Source: Christensenellaceae bacterium (lineage in GTDB: Bacteria > Bacillota > Clostridia > Christensenellales > CAAEEZ01). From it: 11,306 nt of DNA. Within the stretch, counting starts at the first letter, position 1, and the number at the start of each line of letters is the position of its first letter. A program made the translations under genes and the position numbers. The notes beneath the pieces were generated by a model that ran no database searches, was not told the DNA's origin, and saw only the letters and a list, made by a program, of their open reading frames with translations. The stretch covers positions 1 to 11,306 of the forward strand of contig JAHHUG010000043.1 in the NCBI GenBank assembly GCA_020024085.1. The letters run 5' to 3'. Shown piece by piece: positions 1 to 7,118 of the stretch.

Positions 1-94
1 GTATTTTTAAAATTTTTTACAAATTATATTTATTACATTTTTATATAAAAATTTATGTTAATTACCCATAATAGAATGAAAGAAATTTGTTGTA

Positions 95-123
95 ACTATA
101 TTATTTAATATAAATATTTACAA
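95..123 (-). promoter_or_regulatory. Possible weak promoter pointing out of the window to the left
   Basis: On the minus strand TTGTAA (118-123) is followed after 17 nt by TATAGT (95-100), giving 4/6 and 5/6 matches to sigma-A boxes. It lies downstream of the aspT terminator, so it could serve a minus-strand gene beyond position 1. The region is so AT-rich that chance matches are likely. The rest of 1-174 shows no coding region or RNA structure that I can support. Confidence 0.25.
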
Positions 124-176
124 TATTAATAATACAATATAACTTTTAGTTGTCCTATTATCTAAAAAATTATAAT

Positions 177-203
177 AAAAAAGCACCCAATTAATGAGTG
201 CTT
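177..203 (-). terminator. Rho-independent terminator of aspT
   Basis: On the minus strand an 8-bp stem, AAGCACTC paired with GGGTGCTT (one G-U pair), encloses a 7-nt loop and is followed directly by a T run (177-182). It begins about 30 nt after the aspT stop codon. The plus-strand reading lacks a clean T tract after the stem, so it is probably one-directional. Confidence 0.9.
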
Positions 204-234
204 AATTTTATATATTAGTAATTATATCGAAAAA

Positions 235-1506
235 TTATTTATTAAGTAATTTTTTGATACATACAATTTTAACACAAGTTGCAAAAACATCACAAGCAAG
301 AGACAAGTCTTCAATGCTTGGATAAGATGGAGCAAATCTAATGTTAGAATCATTGTCATCAAGTCCATTTGGATAGGTTGCACCAGCATTTGTAAGTTTT
401 ACACCTGCACTAGCAGTAAGAGCAACAACATCTTTTGCACAACCATTAAGAACATTTACACTGATAAAATATCCACCATTTGGGTTTGTCCAAGTGATAA
501 TATCGCTATCTTCAAAATATGTATTCAACTTTTCGATAACCATATCAAACTTTGGTTTAAGGAATGCAGCGTGTTTTTCCATTGTCTTTAGGATACCTTT
601 TGCATCTTTAAAGTACTCAACATGCATTGCTTGAACAAGCTTATTAGCACCAATTGTTTGGTAAGTCATATGAGACTTGATATCAGCAAGGTTTTCAACG
701 CTAGTAGCAATACAAGCAACACCTGCACCTGCAAAACTAATCTTTGATGTAGAGCAAAACTCGTAAACTCTATTTGGATTACCAGCCTTTTTACATTCTT
801 CAAGAATATTAAGGATTTTGTCGTGGTTATCTGTTAGGTAATGTACGCAATATGCATTATCCCAGAATATTCTAAAGTCAGAGGCTGCTTCCATTTTAGC
901 AAGTCTTTTTACAACTTCATTTGAATATACACAACCAGTTGGATTACTGTACTTTGGAACACACCAAATACCCTTGATATTATCGTTAGCCTTAACAAGT
1001 GACTCTACAATATCCATATCAGGACCATCTTCCTTTAGTGGAACAGCAATCATTTTAATGCCAAGTGATTTACAAATTGCAAAGTGTCTATCGTAGCCAG
1101 GAACACAACAAATAAATGTAACACCATTTACCTTATTCCAAGGTTTTTCACCTAAGATACCAAATTGCATAGCAAATTGAACAACATCATACATAATATT
1201 CAAACTACTGCTACCACCTGCAAGAACTTGCTCGGTTTTAACATCAAGCAAATCAGCAAAGATTTCTCTCATAGCCTTTAGACCATCCAAACCACCATAG
1301 TTTCTTGGGTCGATTTCGTATAATTTAGACAAATCTTTATCGGCAAGAATAGAAAGCATATCTTTGCAGATATCTAATTGCTCTGGACAAGGCTTACCTC
1401 TTGACATATCAAGGTTCAATTTTGCCTTGACAAACTTTTCATATTTTTTTTGTTCTTCTTTTAGAATAGAGTTTAACTCTTTTTCTGTAAGTTCAGAATA
1501 TTTCAT
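235..1506 (-). CDS. aspT: Aspartate aminotransferase, class I subgroup Ic (AspT/MocR-like type)
   Basis: A PLP-dependent aminotransferase of 423 aa, probably interconverting aspartate and 2-oxoglutarate with oxaloacetate and glutamate in the cytoplasm. Visible features, numbered from the chosen start: the N-terminal RGKPCPEQLD segment typical of this subgroup (about 36-45), the cofactor-phosphate loop GGSSS (97-101), SNPTG (187-191), FWDNAY with the PLP-ring Asp216 and Tyr219, the Schiff-base lysine in STSKI (Lys255), and NIRFAPS with the substrate-carboxylate Arg390. Length fits the family of about 420-430 aa. An in-frame ATG exists 12 nt upstream (1518), but it overlaps the GGAGG ribosome site, which sits 5 nt before the ATG at 1506, so I prefer 1506. 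The gene lies 58 nt downstream of der and appears to have its own promoter and terminator. The family call is strong; substrate specificity is inferred, and another amino acid could be the donor. Confidence 0.88.
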   Translation of the reverse strand: MKYSELTEKELNSILKEEQKKYEKFVKAKLNLDMSRGKPCPEQLDICKDMLSILADKDLSKLYEIDPRNYGGLDGLKAMREIFADLLDVKTEQVLAGGSSSLNIMYDVVQFAMQFGILGEKPWNKVNGVTFICCVPGYDRHFAICKSLGIKMIAVPLKEDGPDMDIVESLVKANDNIKGIWCVPKYSNPTGCVYSNEVVKRLAKMEAASDFRIFWDNAYCVHYLTDNHDKILNILEECKKAGNPNRVYEFCSTSKISFAGAGVACIATSVENLADIKSHMTYQTIGANKLVQAMHVEYFKDAKGILKTMEKHAAFLKPKFDMVIEKLNTYFEDSDIITWTNPNGGYFISVNVLNGCAKDVVALTASAGVKLTNAGATYPNGLDDNDSNIRFAPSYPSIEDLSLACDVFATCVKIVCIKKLLNK

Positions 1507-1511
1507 TTTAT

Positions 1512-1516
1512 CCTCC
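1512..1516 (-). promoter_or_regulatory. Ribosome binding site deciding the aspT start
   Basis: GGAGG on the minus strand lies 5 nt before the ATG at 1506. It overlaps the earlier in-frame ATG (1516-1518), which has no SD of its own. This supports translation from 1506. Confidence 0.8.
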
Positions 1517-1529
1517 ATAAAACTAATTT

Positions 1530-1558
1530 ATGATAACAAACTTTTTTGAGTTTAGCAA
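1530..1558 (-). promoter_or_regulatory. Putative sigma-A promoter of aspT
   Basis: The minus strand carries TTGCTA (1553-1558, 4/6) and TATCAT (1530-1535, 5/6) separated by exactly 17 nt, inside the 58-nt der-aspT gap. Transcription would begin near 1523, leaving a leader of about 17 nt with the GGAGG site. No terminator separates der from aspT, so read-through from the upstream operon is also possible. Confidence 0.5.
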
Positions 1559-1564
1559 CATATT

Positions 1565-2887
1565 TTAGTTAATTTCTTCTCTAGCTTTATTCCTAAAAAT
1601 AAAATGTATTGGTGTACCAGTAAACTTAAATGCCTTTCTAAAACAGTTCTCAATATATCTTTTATATGAGAAATGTAGGAATTTTTCGTTATTTACAAAG
1701 ACAATAAATGTAGGTGGTGCAACAGAAACTTGTGTTGCATAATAAATTTTAACCTCTCTACCCTTGTACATTGCAGGTGGATTAACAGTAATTGCATCTT
1801 GTAATGTATCATTAAGGATACCGGTAGGTATTCTAAGAATGCTACTTTCGTAAGATAGATTAACCTTATCTAGCAATGTATTTACTCTTTGACCAGTAAG
1901 TGCACTTGTGAATACAGGAACAAAATAATCCATAAATTTAAGTTGTTCTTGCAAGTCCTTTTTATATTTATAAATAGTATTTGTGTCCTTTTCAACCAAA
2001 TCCCACTTATTCATTACAATAATTGAAGGTTTTCCTTGCTCGTGAACATAGCCAGCAATACGAACATCTTGTTCGCTTAGTTCTTTAGAAGCATCAAAAA
2101 CTACTATAACAACATCTGCTCTCTTAATTGCAGTAAGAGACCTCATTACAGAGTATTGCTCAACATTTTCACTGATACTTCTTTTTCTTCTCATACCAGC
2201 AGTATCAATAATCGTGTATTTTTTGCCATCAACGGTAAAAGGAGTATCAATAGCATCACGAGTAGTACCCTCGATATCGCTAACAATTACCCTATCATAT
2301 CCTAAAATTTTATTTACAATAGAGCTTTTACCAGCGTTTGGTCTACCAACAACAGCAATTTTTAAGCTGTCATCTTCCTCATTAGCGTCAACCTTATTTT
2401 TGAACTTATCGCAAATACCATCAAGCAAATCTCCAAGACCTTGTGCTTGCTCTGCTGATATAGCATAAACCTCATCAAAGCCTAGTTCATAGAACTCAAA
2501 ACTCTTTTCAATCTCATTATTATCAAGTTTATTAACTGCAATTAAAACAGGCTTTTTTGAGCCTCTTAAGTATGAAGCAATCTCGTAATCCTCGGGAAGA
2601 ATACCGGTTTTTCCATCAACGAAAAATACAATTACATCGGCAAGGTCAATAGCAATTTCTGCTTGCTCACGAATATGCAACCACATTTTATCATCGCTTT
2701 TTATCTCCAAACCTCCGGTATCAATCATAGTAAAAGCACTACCACACCATTCAGCATCGCAGTAAACTCTATCCCTTGTAACACCCGGCATATCATCAAC
2801 AATAGATATCCTTTTGCCACTTATTTTATTAAAAAATGTAGATTTACCAACATTTGGTCTACCTATTATCGCTACTATTGGTTTCAT
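1565..2887 (-). CDS. der: Ribosome biogenesis GTPase Der (EngA)
   Basis: Der is an essential GTPase with two tandem G domains that helps late 50S ribosomal subunit assembly. All signature motifs are visible. G domain 1 has GRPNVGKS (9-16), DTGG (56-59) and NKLD (119-122). G domain 2 has GRPNAGKS (181-188), DTAG (228-231) and NKWD (293-296). A C-terminal KH-like RNA-binding domain follows from about residue 352 to 438 and ends in a basic tail. The length of 440 aa is standard. The start codon overlaps the stop of the upstream DUF512 gene as ATGA. An AAGGAG site lies 7 nt before it, inside that upstream gene, so the two are likely translationally coupled. Der is the last gene of the six-gene operon that starts at rnj. 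In many Clostridia der is followed by plsY and gpsA; here aspT follows instead. Confidence 0.98.
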   Translation of the reverse strand: MKPIVAIIGRPNVGKSTFFNKISGKRISIVDDMPGVTRDRVYCDAEWCGSAFTMIDTGGLEIKSDDKMWLHIREQAEIAIDLADVIVFFVDGKTGILPEDYEIASYLRGSKKPVLIAVNKLDNNEIEKSFEFYELGFDEVYAISAEQAQGLGDLLDGICDKFKNKVDANEEDDSLKIAVVGRPNAGKSSIVNKILGYDRVIVSDIEGTTRDAIDTPFTVDGKKYTIIDTAGMRRKRSISENVEQYSVMRSLTAIKRADVVIVVFDASKELSEQDVRIAGYVHEQGKPSIIVMNKWDLVEKDTNTIYKYKKDLQEQLKFMDYFVPVFTSALTGQRVNTLLDKVNLSYESSILRIPTGILNDTLQDAITVNPPAMYKGREVKIYYATQVSVAPPTFIVFVNNEKFLHFSYKRYIENCFRKAFKFTGTPIHFIFRNKAREEIN

Positions 2888-4179
2888 AAAACACTCCTTA
2901 TTTCATCTATTAGTCCACTTGCAGTAGGTTCGCAAATCAATACCTGTTTACCAAGTCTATTTGCAAGCTCATCAATTGTAGTACCATCAAGCATTACTGT
3001 TTCAAATTCCTTAAACATTGTTTTAGGAAGTACTACATAATCAATATTATCAATTTTATCTTTAATTTGGTTAATAATATCACTACCGACTACAAGTCCA
3101 GCAACAGTGATATTTTTGCCAAAAAATGTATTTTCTATTGGAAAAACCTCTATATTTATGCCTTTTATATAATTCTTTAAGCATTTTGCATACTCTTTTA
3201 GGATTGGTGCAAAAGATTTACCCGTAATAAAAGCAAAGGATTTATCGGTAGTTAAACCTTTTATTTCTTCAAGCTTATACTCAAAATCTGCTCTAAAATC
3301 AGCAAGAAGCCCCACTCCGTTTCCAATTTGGTCAAGGTCGCCATAATAGCTAACATCAGGGATTTCTCTTCCTGCAAGCAAGTACATTTCATCAGAACAC
3401 CAACAGAAACCACCAACTTCCTTATTGATTTTTTCCACTCTATCAATGCTATCGCAAGCAACTTCCTTTGTAATTTTTTCAAGTGGATACAATCCTTCTC
3501 TATGGTCGCTAAGTCCAACTGGCACAATGGCAAGAGTTTTTACATTTGGGTAAAACTTAAGTAGTTCCCTACAAGTTTGTTCAAGCACCTCTCCATCATT
3601 AATACCCTTACACATAACCACTTGAGTATGCATTACAATGCCTGCATCTGCCATTCGTTCAATATATCTTATAAGGTTTTTTGTATTTGGATTGGTTACA
3701 AGTTTTGTTCTAATTTCGGTATCGTATGCATGAACTGAAATATACATTGGAGATAAGTGGTATTTGATAATTCTATCAATATCCTTATCTGTAACATTAG
3801 TTAAAGTTACATAGTTTCCACAAGCAAAACTTAACCTATAATCGTCATCTTTAACAAACAATGTATCTCTTAAATTTTTGTCTTTTGGAAGTTGGTCTAC
3901 GAAACAAAACTTACACTTATTTTTGCACCTTGTAGTACACAAATCGTACTTTTTATCAAAATTAAGTCCAAGAGATAAAGCCTCATCTTTCACAATATGC
4001 TTTACCTTCTCTTTGCCGTGTCGAACAAATGTTACATCAAATTCGCCTTGACCATCAGCATACAAGTAGTCTAGTATATCATTCATTGGCATATCGTTAA
4101 AATACAATATGTCATCTCCAACCTTTAGCCCTTTTCTTCTAGCTAGTCCACCTTTATCAATAGATAAAATCTCTGCCAT
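2884..4179 (-). CDS. PDZ and radical SAM domain protein, DUF512 family
   Basis: A 431-aa protein of the uncharacterised DUF512 family, widespread in Clostridia and Cyanobacteria. The N-terminus is PDZ-like (about 1-60, with KGLKVGDDIL). A radical SAM cluster motif CX3CX2C follows (Cys85, Cys89, Cys92, within CKNKCKFC), with an extra cysteine at 81. Next come the family-typical FVDQLP and the DDDYRLSF/GNYVTLTN region (111-128). The C-terminal DUF512 part holds SDEMYLLAGREIP (262-274), QIGNGVGLL (284-292) and TVAGLVVGSD (358-367). The three-cysteine motif implies a 4Fe-4S cluster and S-adenosylmethionine chemistry, but the substrate is unknown. It overlaps der by 4 nt and starts 1 nt after the preceding gene, with GGAAAGG upstream as ribosome site. 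The tight coupling to der suggests a ribosome or RNA role; that is inference. Family assignment is confident, function is not. Confidence 0.9.
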   Translation of the reverse strand: MAEILSIDKGGLARRKGLKVGDDILYFNDMPMNDILDYLYADGQGEFDVTFVRHGKEKVKHIVKDEALSLGLNFDKKYDLCTTRCKNKCKFCFVDQLPKDKNLRDTLFVKDDDYRLSFACGNYVTLTNVTDKDIDRIIKYHLSPMYISVHAYDTEIRTKLVTNPNTKNLIRYIERMADAGIVMHTQVVMCKGINDGEVLEQTCRELLKFYPNVKTLAIVPVGLSDHREGLYPLEKITKEVACDSIDRVEKINKEVGGFCWCSDEMYLLAGREIPDVSYYGDLDQIGNGVGLLADFRADFEYKLEEIKGLTTDKSFAFITGKSFAPILKEYAKCLKNYIKGINIEVFPIENTFFGKNITVAGLVVGSDIINQIKDKIDNIDYVVLPKTMFKEFETVMLDGTTIDELANRLGKQVLICEPTASGLIDEIRSVL

Positions 4180-4180
4180 A

Positions 4181-5299
4181 CTAATCTACCTTTCCTATTA
4201 AATCTATCAAACAGTTTGCAAAGGAAACAGTTGAAGTTTTTAGTTCCTCCACATTTTGCATATTGCCATTATTTTTACTATCCATTAACCTAAATATTTT
4301 AGTAACAACACCCTCTGCATCTTTACAATAAATTAAATCATTATTTTTTTGCAAATAATCATAATCACTTGCTTCGATATCAGTACTAGGCTCAAATACT
4401 ATAAGTTGTTTATTGTATAATTTAGCAAGATAAAATACATTACTATCATACACCGATACAATCAAATCACTTGCCATAAACAACTTTTCAAAATTATTGA
4501 TATTAGTGTAAAGCCTTACATTTGTTAAAGTGTTCTTTTCCTTTAATTTAGATAATTTTTCGTATAACTTTTCATTTTCTCCAAGATATACAACAATATT
4601 AAACCTATCCTTAACCTCAATTAAAAAATGAAGAACTTCAATAATCTTTTTACTACCAAGGTTACCAGCATTTAACATAATTGTATTACCCTCAAGGTTA
4701 AACATTGCTTTACACTCAATTTCATTTTCCTCAAAGAATGATGTCTTTTTTAGAGGAAATTTTTGTACAATGATATCGTTTTTGTCAACACCTTGCCTTG
4801 CTAAACTCTCCTTAAAGGCAACATTTTCTACAATATATTTATCTGCACCCAAAAGAGTGGAAGATTTATCAAAGGTAAAACTATTTGGAACAAACACAAT
4901 TTTACTTGTAAAACCAAACTTTTCCTTTGCCCTAATCACACTATACAAAGAACTTGTATTCATACAAAAAATTGCTTTTGCATTAAACCTATTTACAAGG
5001 TTATTTATTTGCTTATATTTTCCAGCACTTTTCTTTTTGTGTGATATTTTTTTAATTCCTCTTTTTACTTTTAAGCTAAATGTTTTATCGTAAAATGGTA
5101 AAGTGTTTACATTATAAATAATTGAATACTTTAGTATTTTGTTGTTTATTACTTTAGCATAAGAGTTGATTTGGGATTCCTGCACCTTAATAATATGGTA
5201 ACCAAAAATATTACCATTAATATAGCTTTCCAACGCATCAGCTCTGCTATCGGAATAAATATCACTTGTTATTAAGATTAATTTTTCAGGAACAATCAT
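4181..5299 (-). CDS. Degenerate glycosyltransferase-like protein (MGDG synthase/UgtP-type GT-B fold)
   Basis: A 372-aa protein with no clear motif-level identity. Its segments can be laid along the MGDG synthase/UgtP (GT28-like) GT-B fold: an N-terminal strand LILITSD (7-13); VFVPNSF then GADKYIV (135-157), resembling the family's acceptor-side loop; DIIVQKFPLKKTSF (175-188), resembling the conserved 'G(I/F)P' segment; NTIMLNAGNLG (205-215); VVYLGENEKL (236-245); and NVRLYTNINNFEKLFMASDLIVS (260-282), resembling the usual 'G.v..m..lm..aDl' stretch. The glycine/histidine loop near the N-terminus reads YSDSRAD. The donor motif, usually KPGG.t..E, reads VYDSNVFYLA. Catalysis is therefore doubtful. 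There is no signal peptide or membrane segment. A basic cluster (about 79-96, KRGIKKISHKKK) could contact membrane or RNA. It starts 2 nt after trhP with a GAGGG site. The fold is inferred by eye; an active but divergent transferase remains possible. Confidence 0.6.
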   Translation of the reverse strand: MIVPEKLILITSDIYSDSRADALESYINGNIFGYHIIKVQESQINSYAKVINNKILKYSIIYNVNTLPFYDKTFSLKVKRGIKKISHKKKSAGKYKQINNLVNRFNAKAIFCMNTSSLYSVIRAKEKFGFTSKIVFVPNSFTFDKSSTLLGADKYIVENVAFKESLARQGVDKNDIIVQKFPLKKTSFFEENEIECKAMFNLEGNTIMLNAGNLGSKKIIEVLHFLIEVKDRFNIVVYLGENEKLYEKLSKLKEKNTLTNVRLYTNINNFEKLFMASDLIVSVYDSNVFYLAKLYNKQLIVFEPSTDIEASDYDYLQKNNDLIYCKDAEGVVTKIFRLMDSKNNGNMQNVEELKTSTVSFANCLIDLIGKVD

Positions 5300-5301
5300 A
5301 A

Positions 5302-6528
5302 TTAGCCCTCTACCTTTATCCTTAGTTTATCTAAAGCACTTAATTCATAATCAGTTTTAATGTACAACTTTTGTTGAACATTCTTTGCATCGGTAATTTC
5401 ATTACCCTTTTCATCAAACATCTCATTAACCTCAATAATCTTATTAAAGTTATCGTTATTTGACAAAATTTCTAGCTTATCGCCAACTCTAAATCTATTT
5501 CTTTGCTCAACAAGTACTGCTTTTTTATCCTTGTCGTAACCTAAAACCTCTGCAACAAACTTGTAATCACAATCGCCTTGAGCAGAAACCATATTAACAT
5601 TAGCATTCTTCATTCTATCTGTAAAATAGAAACCTGTTGAATATCCTCTATGGCTAGTTTTTTCAATTTCATCAGTAATATCTGCTGGCAAGTTGTAATT
5701 ATTAGGATTTTGCTTATAAAAGTCTATTGCTCTACGATAAGCAGTAACAACACTACCTACATAATATTCCGACTTCATTCTACCTTCAATTTTGAAAGAC
5801 TCAACGCCTGCATTAATAACTTTATCCATATACTTAAGCATACACATATCGTTACTATTTAGGATATAACTACCCCTTTCATCTTCCATAAGAGTAAGAG
5901 GATTATTTAGTCTACTTTTTTCAGCAATAGCATACTCCCACCTACAAGCTTGTACACATTCGCCACGATTAGAATTTCTATCAGTTAAGTAGTTTGAAAG
6001 TAAACATCTACCACTATAACTAATACACATTGCACCATGTACAAATGCCTCAAGTTGAATACTATCGCCTACAAATTGTTTTATTTCTGCAATTTCATCA
6101 ATTTGAAGTTCTCTTGCAAGAACCACTCTTTCTAGTCCATATTCTGCCCAAAATTTAACAGAATACTTATTAGTTGTGTTTGCTTGAGTAGATAAATGAA
6201 CCTTTAATTTTGGTGCATTTTTTCTAATTAATTCAATAATACCTATATCACTAACAATAGCTGCATCTACACCTATTAATTCAAGGTATTTTACATAATC
6301 GGTAAGTTTAGCAAAATCCTTATTGCTTGCGAAGATATTAACAGTAACATAAACTTTTTTTCCTAGGCTATGTGCATAATCTACTGCTGATTTTAATCCA
6401 TCATTATCAAAGTTATTGCAATAAGCTCTAAGTGAAAAATCTCCACCTATATAAACAGCATCTGCACCAAAGTGTAAAGCTGTATCCATTTTTTTTCTGT
6501 CACCTGCTGGTGCTAATAATTCTAACAT
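5302..6528 (-). CDS. trhP: U32 family protein, tRNA 5-hydroxyuridine synthesis (TrhP-like)
   Basis: A 408-aa U32 'peptidase' family protein. The start LLAPAGD (4-10) and GADAVYIGG (21-29) are typical. The U32 signature runs over EAFVHGAMCISYSGRC (160-175). Four cysteines (168, 175, 191, 195) in the pattern MC...GRC...GEC...AC are candidates for the family's Fe-S cluster. SFKIEGRMKS (244-253) and a C-terminal beta-rich domain (about 320-408) complete it. In B. subtilis (YrrN/YrrO, TrhP1/P2) and E. coli (YegQ, TrhP) such proteins are required for prephenate-dependent hydroxylation of wobble uridine 34 in tRNA; they are not known to act there as proteases. The adjacent trmR, 3 nt upstream, encodes the next step, which supports this assignment over other U32 members such as UbiU/UbiV or RlhA. 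A strong ribosome site, AAAGGTGAT, overlaps the end of trmR. Confidence 0.87.
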   Translation of the reverse strand: MLELLAPAGDRKKMDTALHFGADAVYIGGDFSLRAYCNNFDNDGLKSAVDYAHSLGKKVYVTVNIFASNKDFAKLTDYVKYLELIGVDAAIVSDIGIIELIRKNAPKLKVHLSTQANTTNKYSVKFWAEYGLERVVLARELQIDEIAEIKQFVGDSIQLEAFVHGAMCISYSGRCLLSNYLTDRNSNRGECVQACRWEYAIAEKSRLNNPLTLMEDERGSYILNSNDMCMLKYMDKVINAGVESFKIEGRMKSEYYVGSVVTAYRRAIDFYKQNPNNYNLPADITDEIEKTSHRGYSTGFYFTDRMKNANVNMVSAQGDCDYKFVAEVLGYDKDKKAVLVEQRNRFRVGDKLEILSNNDNFNKIIEVNEMFDEKGNEITDAKNVQQKLYIKTDYELSALDKLRIKVEG

Positions 6529-6531
6529 ATA

Positions 6532-7116
6532 TCACCTTTTAATACTAATAGTAATACCATCGCCAATTTCAAGCAATTTACTATCAAGTCGTTTTTCCTT
6601 TTGTAATTCTACAAGATATTCCCTCATATTGCGAATAATGGTTATCTTCTTATGATACTCCTCATCTCCCTCAATATATCCGTGGAATAGTACATTATCT
6701 GCAAAAATAACACCACCCTCATTTAAGCAATCTATTAAGTATGGAAGCATTTCAAGATAATGCGATTTAGGGCCATCAAGAAAAATGAAATCGTATTTTC
6801 CCTCAAGATATCTTAATATCTCCAAGCAATCTCCTTCCCAAAGTACAACCCTATCGTAAACGCCAGCTCTTTTGAATGTATCCCTAGCCTTTGATGCAGA
6901 AACAGGATTAATCTCCATTGTATATAGTTTAGCCTCCGGCAATAGTTCTAACATTTTTGTTCCACTATAACCAATCGCAGTACCAATTTCAAGAATAGAT
7001 TTTGGTTGATGTTCTTTAAGTGTATCTAGTAGTACCTCTAAACTATCTTTTCTAATTATTGGAATATAATTAATTTTTGCATATTCCTCTAACTCAATGT
7101 ATAAATCTTCTAGCAT
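6532..7116 (-). CDS. trmR: tRNA 5-hydroxyuridine methyltransferase (TrmR-like O-methyltransferase)
   Basis: A 194-aa class I SAM-dependent methyltransferase of the O-methyltransferase family 3 (YrrM type). The SAM-binding motif I ILEIGTAIGYS is at 41-51 and the acidic ribose-binding residue is Glu68 in TMEIN. FLDGPKSHY carries the metal-ligand candidate Asp114, and FADNVLFHGYIEG (138-150) carries Asp140 and Asn141. It is slightly shorter than the roughly 215-aa relatives. B. subtilis TrmR (YrrM) methylates 5-hydroxyuridine at tRNA position 34 to 5-methoxyuridine, which broadens wobble decoding. Here the gene sits 3 nt before trhP, whose product makes the hydroxyuridine, so the two form a complete two-step pathway. 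The start is 2 nt after the rnj stop, with only a weak GAGAG site in the end of rnj, suggesting coupled translation. A small-molecule (catechol) O-methyltransferase is the less likely alternative. Confidence 0.88.
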   Translation of the reverse strand: MLEDLYIELEEYAKINYIPIIRKDSLEVLLDTLKEHQPKSILEIGTAIGYSGTKMLELLPEAKLYTMEINPVSASKARDTFKRAGVYDRVVLWEGDCLEILRYLEGKYDFIFLDGPKSHYLEMLPYLIDCLNEGGVIFADNVLFHGYIEGDEEYHKKITIIRNMREYLVELQKEKRLDSKLLEIGDGITISIKR

Positions 7117-7118
7117 AA

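Noticed and set aside
150..176. TTGTCC with TATAAT on the plus strand
   Set aside because: The spacing is 15 nt, and it would direct transcription straight into the terminator hairpin and antisense to aspT; probably chance.
1539..1554. AAACT/AGTTT hairpin between der and aspT as a terminator
   Set aside because: A 5-bp stem with mostly A-T pairs and no T run after it; it falls in the spacer of the proposed aspT promoter.
2663..3040. 125-codon open frame on the plus strand
   Set aside because: Antisense to the conserved start of der and the end of the DUF512 gene; no SD site and no recognisable protein features.
3261..3533. 90-codon minus-strand frame inside the DUF512 gene
   Set aside because: Same strand but another frame; the DUF512 frame carries conserved motifs throughout this stretch, and this frame has no SD site.
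4770..5093. 107-codon plus-strand frame, rich in Leu and Phe, resembling a small membrane protein
   Set aside because: It is the complement of the Lys/Asn-rich glycosyltransferase-like gene, which explains the hydrophobic composition; no ribosome site.
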